Shown here: positions 43,219 through 50,819 of the stretch, piece after piece
How positions within the stretch are numbered: the stretch's first letter is position 1
Layout: each line of letters begins with the position of its first letter
Source of the DNA: Chloroflexota bacterium
Lineage (GTDB): Bacteria; Chloroflexota; Anaerolineae; Anaerolineales; Anaerolineaceae
DNA length: 64,000 nucleotides
Direction of reading: 5' to 3'
Assembly (NCBI GenBank): GCA_029556265.1
Contig: JAKQFH010000026.1
Location: 51,308 to 115,307 of the forward strand
Notes under the pieces: generated by a model
Database searches by the model: none
What the model was told of the DNA's origin: nothing
What the model saw: only the letters and a program-made list of their open reading frames with translations
Program-made: the position numbers and the translations under genes

Positions 43219-43884
43219 ATGCCTGGAGTGCAATCGCAAAGATTAAAAATGCGCGAACAACGCAAACAAAGTTCCCGCAAAAAGACCATCACCATCGCGC
43301 TGGTTGTTGGATTGACCGCGCTGGCAATTTTCTTGCTGGTAATGCTGCCCAAGTGGACGGTCAATAAAAGTAAACTCTACCTGCAAAACGGCTTCTCGAT
43401 TGGCGACCCCAACGCGCCTGTGAAGGTGGAAGAATTTTCAGACTTCCGCTGCTCACATTGCCAAGACTTTGCGCTGAATTATGAAGCGGATTTCATCAAA
43501 AAATATGTGGACACCGGTAAAGTCTATTTCACTTTCCATAACTTCGCTTTCCTGGCAAAGGATTCCACTGACGCCGCGGAAGCAAGTTACTGCGCCGCCG
43601 ATCAAAACGCTTTCTGGCAGTATAAAAACCTTCTGTTCACCTATTCCTCTTATTCTGGCGCCTTCGCGGAGAAAAACCTGATAGACTACGCGAAGCAATT
43701 GGGTTTGGACACCGACGCGTTTACTACCTGCTTACGCTCAGATGTCAACCTTGGCAAGCTTACCGAAATGAAGGCTTATGCCAGCTCGCTGGGGATTGAT
43801 TCAACCCCGCAGTTCTCCGTCAATGGCAAGAATGTTTACATGAACAATCTGGACGAAACAGTCGACGCCGCGCTGAAAAAATGA
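43219..43884 (+). CDS. DsbA-like membrane-anchored thiol oxidoreductase
   Basis: A 221-residue exported thioredoxin-fold protein. A signal anchor (residues 23-45) precedes GDPNAPVKVEEFSDFRCSHCQDF, whose CSHC is the redox pair, as in DsbA/BdbD-like proteins. The cis-proline segment is STPQFSVNG near residue 195. It probably forms disulfides in secreted proteins. No DsbB or VKOR partner adjoins it. GAGGAG (43206-43211) lies 7 nt ahead of ATG 43219, and a strong terminator follows. Confidence 0.92.
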   Translation: MPGVQSQRLKMREQRKQSSRKKTITIALVVGLTALAIFLLVMLPKWTVNKSKLYLQNGFSIGDPNAPVKVEEFSDFRCSHCQDFALNYEADFIKKYVDTGKVYFTFHNFAFLAKDSTDAAEASYCAADQNAFWQYKNLLFTYSSYSGAFAEKNLIDYAKQLGLDTDAFTTCLRSDVNLGKLTEMKAYASSLGIDSTPQFSVNGKNVYMNNLDETVDAALKK

Positions 43885-43904
43885 GGGAATCCGATAACAA
43901 ATTT

Positions 43905-43936
43905 ACGCCTGGTTGGAATGAACCAGGCGTTTTTTA
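43905..43936 (+). terminator. Rho-independent terminator after the DsbA-like gene
   Basis: Perfect 10-bp stem ACGCCTGGTT/AACCAGGCGT with a 6-base loop and T6. It lies between convergent genes; the A-rich minus-side flank is weaker. Confidence 0.93.
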
Positions 43937-43968
43937 TTTCAAGGGATTCCGGAAAAGCAAATTTGAGG

Positions 43969-44688
43969 TTAGTAAGAGACACCCAGCGCGTTTAAGCTTA
44001 TTACGATCAGCACAGCAAAAATGAGCGCGGGAAGGAAACTGCCTGTGCGTATCTTTTTTATTTCCAGCAGGTTGCTGATGGCGATACCAATCAGGATGAC
44101 CCCTCCTACCGCGGTCATCTCCGTCATCGCCGAGGGGTCAAACCCCTGCCCCGACACCCTGGCAACCAGGCTGATTCCGCCCTGATATACCAGCACAGGC
44201 AGGGCGGAAAAAAGCACGCCAACTCCCAGCGAAGACGCGAACGCTACCGAAGCGAGGCCATCCAGCAGGGATTTCACAGCCAATGTCTGAAAATTCCCGC
44301 TCACCCCATCCTGAATTGAACCCAGAATCGCCATCGGACCGATGCAAAAAAGCAAGGAGGCAGTCACAAAACCGTAAATGAAGCGCTGCGTGTCTGCGCT
44401 TTGCGTCTGGCTTGTCCGGTTTAGCTTCCGCTCCAATACAGCGCCCAGGTTTTCCAGGTGCTCCTCAAGCTTCAGAAACTCCCCCGCGACCGTGCCAAGG
44501 ACCAGGGCGCCCAATGGGATTAACACATTTTGTGTTTGCGTAAAAAGGTATATGCCGTTCGCGAGGGTGAACAAGCCCATCCCGGAAACAAGCGTCTGTC
44601 GAAAACGCGCGGGGATTTTTTGCCCGGCAAACAGCCCAATGAACCCACCGATGAAAATTGCCGCGACGTTAATCAGCGTACCAAGCAC
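43969..44688 (-). CDS. DUF554 family membrane protein
   Basis: A 239-residue DUF554 protein with about six membrane segments and a glycine-rich start (LINVAAIFIGGFIGLFAG). Other family text: FVTASLLFCIGPMAILGSIQDG near residue 118 and LLDGLASVAFASSLGVG. The family is thought to include transporters, yet no substrate is known. The start is GTG at 44688 with GAGGCGG 4 nt upstream. It lies 16 bp after the adenosyltransferase gene, in the same operon as the peptide-binding protein. Confidence 0.88.
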   Translation of the reverse strand: MLGTLINVAAIFIGGFIGLFAGQKIPARFRQTLVSGMGLFTLANGIYLFTQTQNVLIPLGALVLGTVAGEFLKLEEHLENLGAVLERKLNRTSQTQSADTQRFIYGFVTASLLFCIGPMAILGSIQDGVSGNFQTLAVKSLLDGLASVAFASSLGVGVLFSALPVLVYQGGISLVARVSGQGFDPSAMTEMTAVGGVILIGIAISNLLEIKKIRTGSFLPALIFAVLIVISLNALGVSY

Positions 44689-44704
44689 TGCCGCCTCTTT
44701 CGGA

Positions 44705-45232
44705 TTATTGAATCTCGCCGTTCGCGGCTTGCGCGGCGAGCAGGATAAAGCATAAAGAAGAGAGGCGGTTTAGATAGGTGAGCGCGTCTTCCGGCACCTC
44801 AGCCCCAAACGGGGACTGCGCCAGGCTGACGGTTTCGCGTTCCGCGCGGCGCGCGAGCGCCCGTGCCATGTCCAGCGCGCCTTCAGCCGGCGTTTGACCT
44901 GGCTGCAGAAAGGCGCTTGGTTTTTTCGTGCGCCTTTCGAGGTCAGTCAGCATTGCCTCAAGGCTGTCCAGCGCCAGGGCGAGTTCTTCCACAAAATTTT
45001 CTGGCTTCCAACCCGCGAGGCCAGCCATAATAAGGGAGAGATGTTTCTGGCAGCTTGTCAGGTTATCTTTGGCGCTTTCGTCCGCGAGGAAAGCTTTTGC
45101 CAGGCCGAGGCTGGCGCTGGCTTCGTCAATCGCGCCGATTGCCCGCAGGCGGATATCCGCCTTGGAGACCATATCCTCATTAATCAGGCCTGTAAAACCC
45201 GGTTTGCGCGCGAGCGGTCGGCGGGGTGTCAT
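44705..45232 (-). CDS. PduO-type cobalamin adenosyltransferase homologue, divergent N-terminus
   Basis: A 175-residue homologue of ATP:cob(I)alamin adenosyltransferases. The C-terminal half matches the family: ARALARRAERETVSL has the RRAER active-site helix, and LTYLNRLSSLCFILL matches the conserved YLNRLSD segment. The N-terminus IRLRAIGAIDEASASLGLA matches the GxxDELxxxLG helix. However, the ATP-binding TGD(K/D)G loop is replaced by ARKPGFTG, so catalysis is doubtful. The gene sits 2 bp after the peptide-binding protein gene. Confidence 0.75.
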   Translation of the reverse strand: MTPRRPLARKPGFTGLINEDMVSKADIRLRAIGAIDEASASLGLAKAFLADESAKDNLTSCQKHLSLIMAGLAGWKPENFVEELALALDSLEAMLTDLERRTKKPSAFLQPGQTPAEGALDMARALARRAERETVSLAQSPFGAEVPEDALTYLNRLSSLCFILLAAQAANGEIQ

Positions 45233-45234
45233 CG

Positions 45235-46905
45235 CTATTCGCCTTCGGGGATATTGCCAGCAAGAACGAACCAGGTGTTGATGTTATTCAGCCTGTCGCT
45301 GGGCCCATAAATCTGACCAATGCTCACATCCAGGATGGTATTCCGCACAGCGTAATTGTAGACCGGGTAATAGAGCGGAAGCGACGGCAGCTGTTCATGG
45401 AAAAGAATCTGGAAATTTCGGTAAAGTTTCGTCCGCAGCGAGTAATCGCTGCTGACCCGGGCCTGTTCAAGGTATTCACTTGCCGAGCGGTTGTTCCATT
45501 GCGAGTAATTCTGACCGTCTTTTGCCTGGGATTGAGCCCAGAAGGGGTAAGGGTCCGGGTCCGGAGTTCCCGAAAGGTCAATTTCAATCAGGGCGGCATC
45601 AAAATCGTGCGCTGAGAGCCTTGCGACAACGTCGCTATACGGCAAGGCGAGCACGTCCACCGCCACGCCGACGGATTCCCAACCTTGTTTGATGTACTCG
45701 GCTGTCCGGGTGTGGAGCTCGTCATCCGGGGTTAGCAGCACAAGGCGAACTTCAACCCCTTCTGATGTCACCAGTGTGCCGGTTTCACCGCGTGTAATCC
45801 CCAAAGCCGCGAGTTTCTGCGCGGCAGCGTCGGGATCATAAGAAAAGCTGCCTTGTTCAGGATAATACGCCCAGCTGCCAGGAAGAATTGGACCATTCGC
45901 GAGGATTCCCTGCCCAAACAAGACATTGTCCAGTATTGCCTGGCGGTTGATAGACACCATCAGCGCCTGACGGAATTCGGGGTCTTGCAAAAACTTCTTG
46001 GCTGAGTTGTCGAGATTCAAAAACACCATGCTCAGGCGCGGTTCGCGCGTGGAAAACAGGTTGAGTCCAGGTTCGGCCAAAACTTCCGGCAAGATATCGT
46101 TCGTGATGCCTGCCAATCCATCCACCTCTCCGCCCTGAAAAGCGCTCCATGCCTGGCTCATGCTGGGGTAATACTGGAAAACCACCTCATCGATGTATGG
46201 TCTGCCGAGGTAGTAATCCTCATTCGGCAAAAGGTCAACCCCACTGACGGTTCCATCTTTGACTAAAAACCGGCTGAACTTGTATGGACCGGTGCCAATT
46301 GGCGCGGTGTTAAATGGATGATCTACCAATTCTGCCAGGCTCAAATTTCCGAGCAGATGGGAAGGGAGCAAAGGCACGCTCAAATAATCCAGAAGCGGTG
46401 AAAAAGCTTCAGGCAGGGCAAACTCCACGAGAGAATCTGAAAGCGCGTTAACCTCAATTTCAGACCAGAAAGCGCGCAAGTCGTCAGGAATCAGTTCATT
46501 TTCTTCCCGCAGCAGCCCCATGGTGTAAACGACATCCTGCGCTGTAACCGGGTGACCGTCATGCCAATAGGCGTTGGCGCGCAAACTGAAGGTGAAGCGG
46601 GTGCCATCGGCGGAATAACTCCAGGTTTCGGCCAGGTCCGGCTGGGGCATCCCGCTGGAATCAAATTTGACCAGCCCGCTAAAAAGAAGCCGGTCTACGT
46701 CCTTATCCGCCTGGTTGTACCGATCCAGAATAGGATTGAGGCGCATGAAATTCCCCACCAGAGCCTCGGTATAGATACCCCCGGTAACCGGGCTTGGGGT
46801 GCTTTGCAGCATAGGAGAATTGGCGCCCTGCTGAAAAATCAGCAGCAAGCCGACCGCCAAACCAGTCAACACAATAATCAGAAGCTGCCAGCGAAATTTT
46901 CTCAT
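45235..46905 (-). CDS. ABC peptide-binding protein (SBP family 5), membrane anchored
   Basis: A 556-residue periplasmic binding protein of the oligopeptide/nickel family. Residues 9-27 form a signal or anchor without a lipobox Cys. Family text: LNPILDRYNQADKDVDRLLFSGLVKFD, then YWHDGHPVTAQDVVYTM and IGTGPYKFSRF. No permease or ATPase genes are next to it. The ATG lies only 6 bp after the secG terminator, and no Shine-Dalgarno is obvious, so its expression signal is unusual. It precedes the adenosyltransferase homologue by 2 bp. Confidence 0.9.
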   Translation of the reverse strand: MRKFRWQLLIIVLTGLAVGLLLIFQQGANSPMLQSTPSPVTGGIYTEALVGNFMRLNPILDRYNQADKDVDRLLFSGLVKFDSSGMPQPDLAETWSYSADGTRFTFSLRANAYWHDGHPVTAQDVVYTMGLLREENELIPDDLRAFWSEIEVNALSDSLVEFALPEAFSPLLDYLSVPLLPSHLLGNLSLAELVDHPFNTAPIGTGPYKFSRFLVKDGTVSGVDLLPNEDYYLGRPYIDEVVFQYYPSMSQAWSAFQGGEVDGLAGITNDILPEVLAEPGLNLFSTREPRLSMVFLNLDNSAKKFLQDPEFRQALMVSINRQAILDNVLFGQGILANGPILPGSWAYYPEQGSFSYDPDAAAQKLAALGITRGETGTLVTSEGVEVRLVLLTPDDELHTRTAEYIKQGWESVGVAVDVLALPYSDVVARLSAHDFDAALIEIDLSGTPDPDPYPFWAQSQAKDGQNYSQWNNRSASEYLEQARVSSDYSLRTKLYRNFQILFHEQLPSLPLYYPVYNYAVRNTILDVSIGQIYGPSDRLNNINTWFVLAGNIPEGE

Positions 46906-46910
46906 CGTTT

Positions 46911-46947
46911 AAAAAAAGACAACTGCCAAGACTGGCGAGTCGTCTTT
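46911..46947 (-). terminator. secG terminator adjoining the peptide-binding protein start
   Basis: Minus-strand stem AAAGACGACT/AGTTGTCTTT enclosing a second GCCA/TGGC stem, followed by a T tract (T7). It ends 5 bp before the peptide-binding protein ATG. Confidence 0.85.
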
Positions 46948-46996
46948 AACCTCCATGTGGAATTGTAGAAACGCCTTCAAACTACTGCTAATCAGG

Positions 46997-47221
46997 TTAT
47001 CCGGTAATAAGCACACTGACCAACGCCAAAACAACAAACAGGGCCGCGAGGCCGATGGTCACAAAGAAAAGTACGCGTTCTACTCCGCGCCTCTTGGTAT
47101 AGACGCCGCCGGTATCACCTCCGGCAAGACTGCCAAGCCCGATGCCTTTGCTTTGCAAAAGAATACTGCCAATCAGGGCCACCGATGTAATCATAATCGC
47201 GATATTCAAAAATTTATTCAA
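46997..47221 (-). CDS. secG: SecG preprotein translocase subunit
   Basis: A 74-residue SecG with two membrane segments (residues 3-23 and 52-72) and the family core ILLQSKGIGLGSLAGGDTGGVYTKRRGVERVL. SecG assists SecYEG-mediated export. The start codon is TTG at 47221, with GGAGG 5 nt ahead, a clear translation signal. A near-consensus promoter lies upstream and a terminator just after the stop. Confidence 0.95.
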   Translation of the reverse strand: MNKFLNIAIMITSVALIGSILLQSKGIGLGSLAGGDTGGVYTKRRGVERVLFFVTIGLAALFVVLALVSVLITG

Positions 47222-47247
47222 GTCAACCTCCGACAGATAACACGAAG

Positions 47248-47275
47248 ATTATACCTAATCCGGAAAAAACGTCAA
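47248..47275 (-). promoter_or_regulatory. secG promoter
   Basis: Minus-strand TTGACG (47270-47275), 16-bp spacer, TATAAT (47248-47253). Expected start near 47241, leader about 20 nt before the TTG start. One of the best promoters in the window. Confidence 0.85.
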
Positions 47276-47466
47276 CTCGTAATTAGACGGCGCCGGGTTA
47301 TCCTCAAAAATTCTCCGACTCTTGGAGAGTGGAAGGCCGCTCCCGTTTGGCTGTCAGAAAGCTCAGCAGCAGCCTTCCGATAAAGCAGAACCAGGGAGTA
47401 TTCAAGCCGCCCTGAGCGAAAGAACACGCAAACCCGCCTGCCTGCCAGGGGCGGGATGGACAGTGA

Positions 47467-47496
47467 TTTACGAGCGCGCCTGAGTGAGGATATAAT
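47467..47496 (+). promoter_or_regulatory. Promoter of the PHP-domain gene
   Basis: TTTACG and TATAAT with an 18-bp spacer. The leader to ATG 47533 is about 30 nt. Confidence 0.55.
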
Positions 47497-47532
47497 CAGG
47501 TCATTATGCCCTACAGGCACCTGAGCTGAAAC

Positions 47533-48597
47533 ATGGAAGAAATCGTCGTCGCCCTGCACATGCATACCGTATATTCCGACGGAAGCGGAAAACACGCGGA
47601 TTTGGCGGCTGCCGGCCTGAAGGCCGGCCTGGATGCCATTCTCATCAGCGACCACAACGTGTGGGTGCAAGGCTTGGAAGGCTATCTGCAAAAAGGGAAA
47701 AAACGGCTGCTCACCCTGGTTGGGGAAGAAGTGCACGACCAAACCCTCACGAAAGGGAAGAATCACCTCCTGATTTTTGGGCACACCCGCGAACTGGCGC
47801 GCTTCGCCTCAGACCCGCAGCAGCTGATTAATCAGGCGTCTGCTTCCGGCGGGCTCACTTTCATCGCCCACCCGATTGAAGACGCCCTGCCTGCGTTTGG
47901 CGAGGCAGCATTTAACTGGGAAGACTGGCAGGTGAGCGGCTATACCGGTATTGAATTGTGGAACCAGATGAGCGAATTCAAGACGCGCGCCACAAACCTT
48001 CCCAAGACTGTCCTGCACGCGTTTTTCCCGCAATTGATGACCCTTAGCCCTCTGGAAGCAACTCTGAAGCTGTGGGACGAGCTCCTCATCCACAGCAAAC
48101 AGCCGGTCGTTGCCGTCGGCGGCGCAGACGCGCACGCCCTGCAAATCAAAAGGGGACCACTGCGCCTTGTTCTCTACCCCTATGAGCTTCAATTCCGCTC
48201 GATTACCAACCACCTGCTGCTCCCGAAAGCCCTCAGCGGGAACCTGACCCAGGATAAAGCCCTGATTTATGACGCGCTGCGCGCCGGTCATTCCTTCATC
48301 GCTTACGACCTGCCGCATTCAGCAAAAGGCTTTCGCTTCACGGTAAACAGCAACGACGGCACATTCTGGATGGGAGACCAGGTTTCCGCGGAAGCCGGGC
48401 TCACCTTCCAGGCGCGGCTGCCAATCCGCGCCCACGTGCGTTTGCTGCGCAACGGCAGCGTGGTAAAAGAGCATACGGACCGCGAAGTCCTCACTTACCT
48501 TACCAAAGAGCCCGGCATCTACCGCGTCGAAGTGTATTTGGACTACCTGGGCCGGCACCGCGCCTGGATATTCAGCAATCCGATTTACGCAAGGTAA
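47533..48597 (+). CDS. PHP-domain metallohydrolase (CehA/McbA type)
   Basis: A 354-residue PHP phosphoesterase-like protein. Metal ligands are in ALHMHTVYSDGSG (residues 7-19), ILISDHNVWV near residue 40, EEVH near residue 65, and the VGGADAHALQI motif near residue 197. The C-terminal 110 residues form a beta-sandwich (RFTVNSNDGTFWMG, AHVRLLRNGSVVKEH) seen in CehA-type enzymes. The substrate is unknown; phosphoesters or carbamates are possible. It is the first gene before the FHA cluster and does not overlap it. Confidence 0.9.
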   Translation: MEEIVVALHMHTVYSDGSGKHADLAAAGLKAGLDAILISDHNVWVQGLEGYLQKGKKRLLTLVGEEVHDQTLTKGKNHLLIFGHTRELARFASDPQQLINQASASGGLTFIAHPIEDALPAFGEAAFNWEDWQVSGYTGIELWNQMSEFKTRATNLPKTVLHAFFPQLMTLSPLEATLKLWDELLIHSKQPVVAVGGADAHALQIKRGPLRLVLYPYELQFRSITNHLLLPKALSGNLTQDKALIYDALRAGHSFIAYDLPHSAKGFRFTVNSNDGTFWMGDQVSAEAGLTFQARLPIRAHVRLLRNGSVVKEHTDREVLTYLTKEPGIYRVEVYLDYLGRHRAWIFSNPIYAR

Positions 48598-48704
48598 GCC
48601 CTCTCTGATTCCCGTGTGAGGGCGGAAATCAGGAAGGAGCGGTCCGCCAGGCAGGGGCTTTCTGAGAAACCACTTATCAAAGCAAAGCAGTGCGCGTTCG
48701 TTGG

Positions 48705-48710
48705 TATAAT
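48705..48710 (+). promoter_or_regulatory. -10 element of the FHA operon
   Basis: TATAAT, 20 bp ahead of ATG 48731, with AGGA as the ribosome binding site. No convincing -35. Confidence 0.45.
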
Positions 48711-48730
48711 CCAGTCAGGAATAGACCCTT

Positions 48731-49492
48731 ATGCTTCTGGATTCGATTGAGAACAAGCTGCGCACGCTGTTTGAGGGCACGCTGGACCGTTTGCTCTATC
48801 CCGGCATTTCCGGCACACTCAGCAGCCGTCTGGTCCTGCTCATATCCGAAAAGATTGCCTCCGAACCGACTGATTCCCGCCGCGCCCCGGATTTAATTGA
48901 CATCCTCATCAGCCCGGAAAAATGGGACGCGTGGCAAAGCGCCCGAACAGCCTTGGACGAAGCAGCCCGGGAACTGGAAACCTATTGGGTCGAACAGGGC
49001 TACACGTTCGCGCACGCGCCCAGCATCAAAGTGCTCGCGGACCCCGATCTTAGCGCTGAGGCAGTCGAAATTCGTATCGACTACGCGAAAGACGAAAATT
49101 GGCTGGGCAAGACCGCCCGCCAAACCGTTCCGCGCCAAATCGCGAACGACCCAATCCCCGCGCATGCTTATCTGATCATCAATGGAAAAGAACAGGCAGC
49201 CCTCGAAAAATCCGTCATTAACATTGGGCGGCGCTCAAGCTGCGACATTATTCTGGCAGACCCGCTGGTTTCGCGGGATCATGTGCAGCTGCGCGCGGAA
49301 CAAGGCAAATTCCTCATCTTTGACCTCAGTTCAACCGGCGGAACCTTCGTAAATAACCGCCAGGTGCGCTCCGCCGTGCTAAAACCAGGCGACGTTATCC
49401 GACTGGGTAAAACCCTTCTGGTCTATAACCAGGAATTCCCCGGCTCCGTGGAAACGAAAACCACCTACCTTCAAAGTCAACCCAAACCATGA
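48731..49492 (+). CDS. fhaA: FhaA-like protein (DUF3662 plus FHA)
   Basis: A 253-residue protein with an N-terminal DUF3662 domain (residues 1-135, start MLLDSIENKLRTLFEGTLDRL) and a C-terminal FHA domain (residues 150-240) with GRRSSCDIILADPLVSRDHVQL, then SSTGGTFVNNRQV, the phosphothreonine-binding signature. In actinobacteria FhaA binds phosphorylated cell-wall regulators. The gene overlaps fhaB by ATGA. No Ser/Thr kinase is in view, so the phosphorylated partner is unknown. Confidence 0.93.
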   Translation: MLLDSIENKLRTLFEGTLDRLLYPGISGTLSSRLVLLISEKIASEPTDSRRAPDLIDILISPEKWDAWQSARTALDEAARELETYWVEQGYTFAHAPSIKVLADPDLSAEAVEIRIDYAKDENWLGKTARQTVPRQIANDPIPAHAYLIINGKEQAALEKSVINIGRRSSCDIILADPLVSRDHVQLRAEQGKFLIFDLSSTGGTFVNNRQVRSAVLKPGDVIRLGKTLLVYNQEFPGSVETKTTYLQSQPKP

Positions 49493-49920
49493 ACGCTGGA
49501 TTACTGTTAGTACTGCGCATTCTCTTTTTGATTGCCCTTTACGCCTTTCTGGGGCTCAGCCTGTGGATAATCTGGAAGTCAGTCAAAGGGAAATCAGCGC
49601 AAACCGCCCAGGAAGCCATTCCCCCGCTCAGTCTCTCATCCACTATTTTGGAATCCACCAGCGGGCAGATTTTCCTTTCGCCCAAGGTCAGCATTGGCAG
49701 AAGCCCTGATTGTGATTTCGTCCTCCCGCACGAGATGATTTCAGCCCGGCACGGCAGCTTCAGTTATCATCATCAGCAGTGGTGGTATGAGGACCTGAAT
49801 TCCACCAACGGGTCCTACCTGGAAAACCTGCGCGTTGAAGAACCTATCGTTGTCAAAGACGGCGATGTGCTATTTTGCGGCGAGGTCGATATCAATATCT
49901 CAATCAAACCCCTATCCTGA
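49489..49920 (+). CDS. fhaB: FhaB-like membrane-anchored FHA protein
   Basis: A 143-residue protein with one N-terminal membrane segment (residues 5-28) and an FHA domain (residues 58-140): IGRSPDCDFVLPHEMISARHGSF and DLNSTNGSYLENLRV. This matches actinobacterial FhaB (FipA), which localises to division and elongation sites. The ATG overlaps the fhaA stop. It is followed by an MTA phosphorylase gene after 15 bp, and then by the SEDS fusion. Confidence 0.9.
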   Translation: MNAGLLLVLRILFLIALYAFLGLSLWIIWKSVKGKSAQTAQEAIPPLSLSSTILESTSGQIFLSPKVSIGRSPDCDFVLPHEMISARHGSFSYHHQQWWYEDLNSTNGSYLENLRVEEPIVVKDGDVLFCGEVDINISIKPLS

Positions 49921-49935
49921 AGAAAAGAGGTCAGC

Positions 49936-50817
49936 ATGACAGAAAACACTATCGCGTTTGGTATTATTGGTGGCTCAGGTTTGTATTCCTTTGAGGGGCT
50001 GGAAAACCGAAGGACAGTCATCATAGACACGCCGTTTGGTTTGCCATCCTCCCCAATTGTTCTGGGGGAAGTGCGCGGCAGGCAGCTGGCTTTTCTGGCG
50101 CGTCACGGGGTAGGGCATACTATCTCACCCTCCGAAGTAAACTACCGCGCGAACATTTACGCCTTCAAGCAGCTGGGGGTGACGAAAATTATCAGCGTGA
50201 GCGCCTGCGGTTCTCTCCGCGAAGACTTCGCGCCTGGTGACGTTGTAATTCCGGATCAGGTATTTGATTTTACCCACAAGCGCGAACGCAGTTTTTTTGG
50301 CGATGGGCTTGTGGTGCATATTGGCTCAGCCGAGCCATTTTGCCCCCGCCTCAGCGCCGCGCTTGCCCAGGCGCTCAAAGCGGAAGGCGGCACGGTGCAC
50401 GAAGGCGGCGCGTATATCACCATTGAGGGTCCCCGCTTCTCCACCAAGGTCGAATCCAACACCTTCCGCTCGTGGGGAATGTCGCTGGTTGGCATGACCG
50501 CCTCGCCGGAGGTCTTTCTGGCGCGTGAAGCCGAAATCTGCTACGCCACCATGGCGCATGTCACGGATTATGACGTATGGCACGTCAGCGAAGAACCCGT
50601 GAGCGTGGAGATGGTTGTGCGCACCCTTTCAAAGAATACCAGCCTGGCTCAGCGGGCGCTTATCCGCCTGGTGGATATTCTGGCGCAAGCCGAGCCGGAC
50701 GCGCCCGCCTGCTCATGCGAGCACGCCTTAAAAGACGCGCTGATTACCAGCCCCGCCAAAATCCGACCCGAAACCCGGGAAAGATTGCACCAATTAATCT
50801 CCAAGTATGTGAAGTAA
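49936..50817 (+). CDS. mtnP: S-methyl-5'-thioadenosine phosphorylase
   Basis: A 293-residue MTA phosphorylase, which splits methylthioadenosine to adenine and methylthioribose-1-phosphate in methionine salvage. Landmarks: FGIIGGSGLYSFEGL, the phosphate-site text LARHGVGHTISPSEVNYRANIYA, SACGSLREDFAPGDVVIPDQVFD, and EGPRFSTKVESNTFRSWG with MTASPEVFLAREAEICYAT. A GAGG lies 7 nt ahead of the ATG. It separates fhaB from the SEDS fusion and appears to be a passenger in that operon. A second purine phosphorylase is at 62164. Confidence 0.95.
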   Translation: MTENTIAFGIIGGSGLYSFEGLENRRTVIIDTPFGLPSSPIVLGEVRGRQLAFLARHGVGHTISPSEVNYRANIYAFKQLGVTKIISVSACGSLREDFAPGDVVIPDQVFDFTHKRERSFFGDGLVVHIGSAEPFCPRLSAALAQALKAEGGTVHEGGAYITIEGPRFSTKVESNTFRSWGMSLVGMTASPEVFLAREAEICYATMAHVTDYDVWHVSEEPVSVEMVVRTLSKNTSLAQRALIRLVDILAQAEPDAPACSCEHALKDALITSPAKIRPETRERLHQLISKYVK

Positions 50818-50819
50818 CC

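Larger units (their letters stand above)
47222..47532. other. Divergent intergenic region secG / PHP gene
   Basis: A 311-bp region. It has the secG promoter at 47248-47275, a GC-rich hairpin CCCGCC/GGCGGG at 47437-47459 of unknown role, and a plus-strand promoter (TTTACG 47467-47472, 18 bp, TATAAT 47491-47496) ahead of the PHP gene. No coding region is supported here. Confidence 0.6.
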
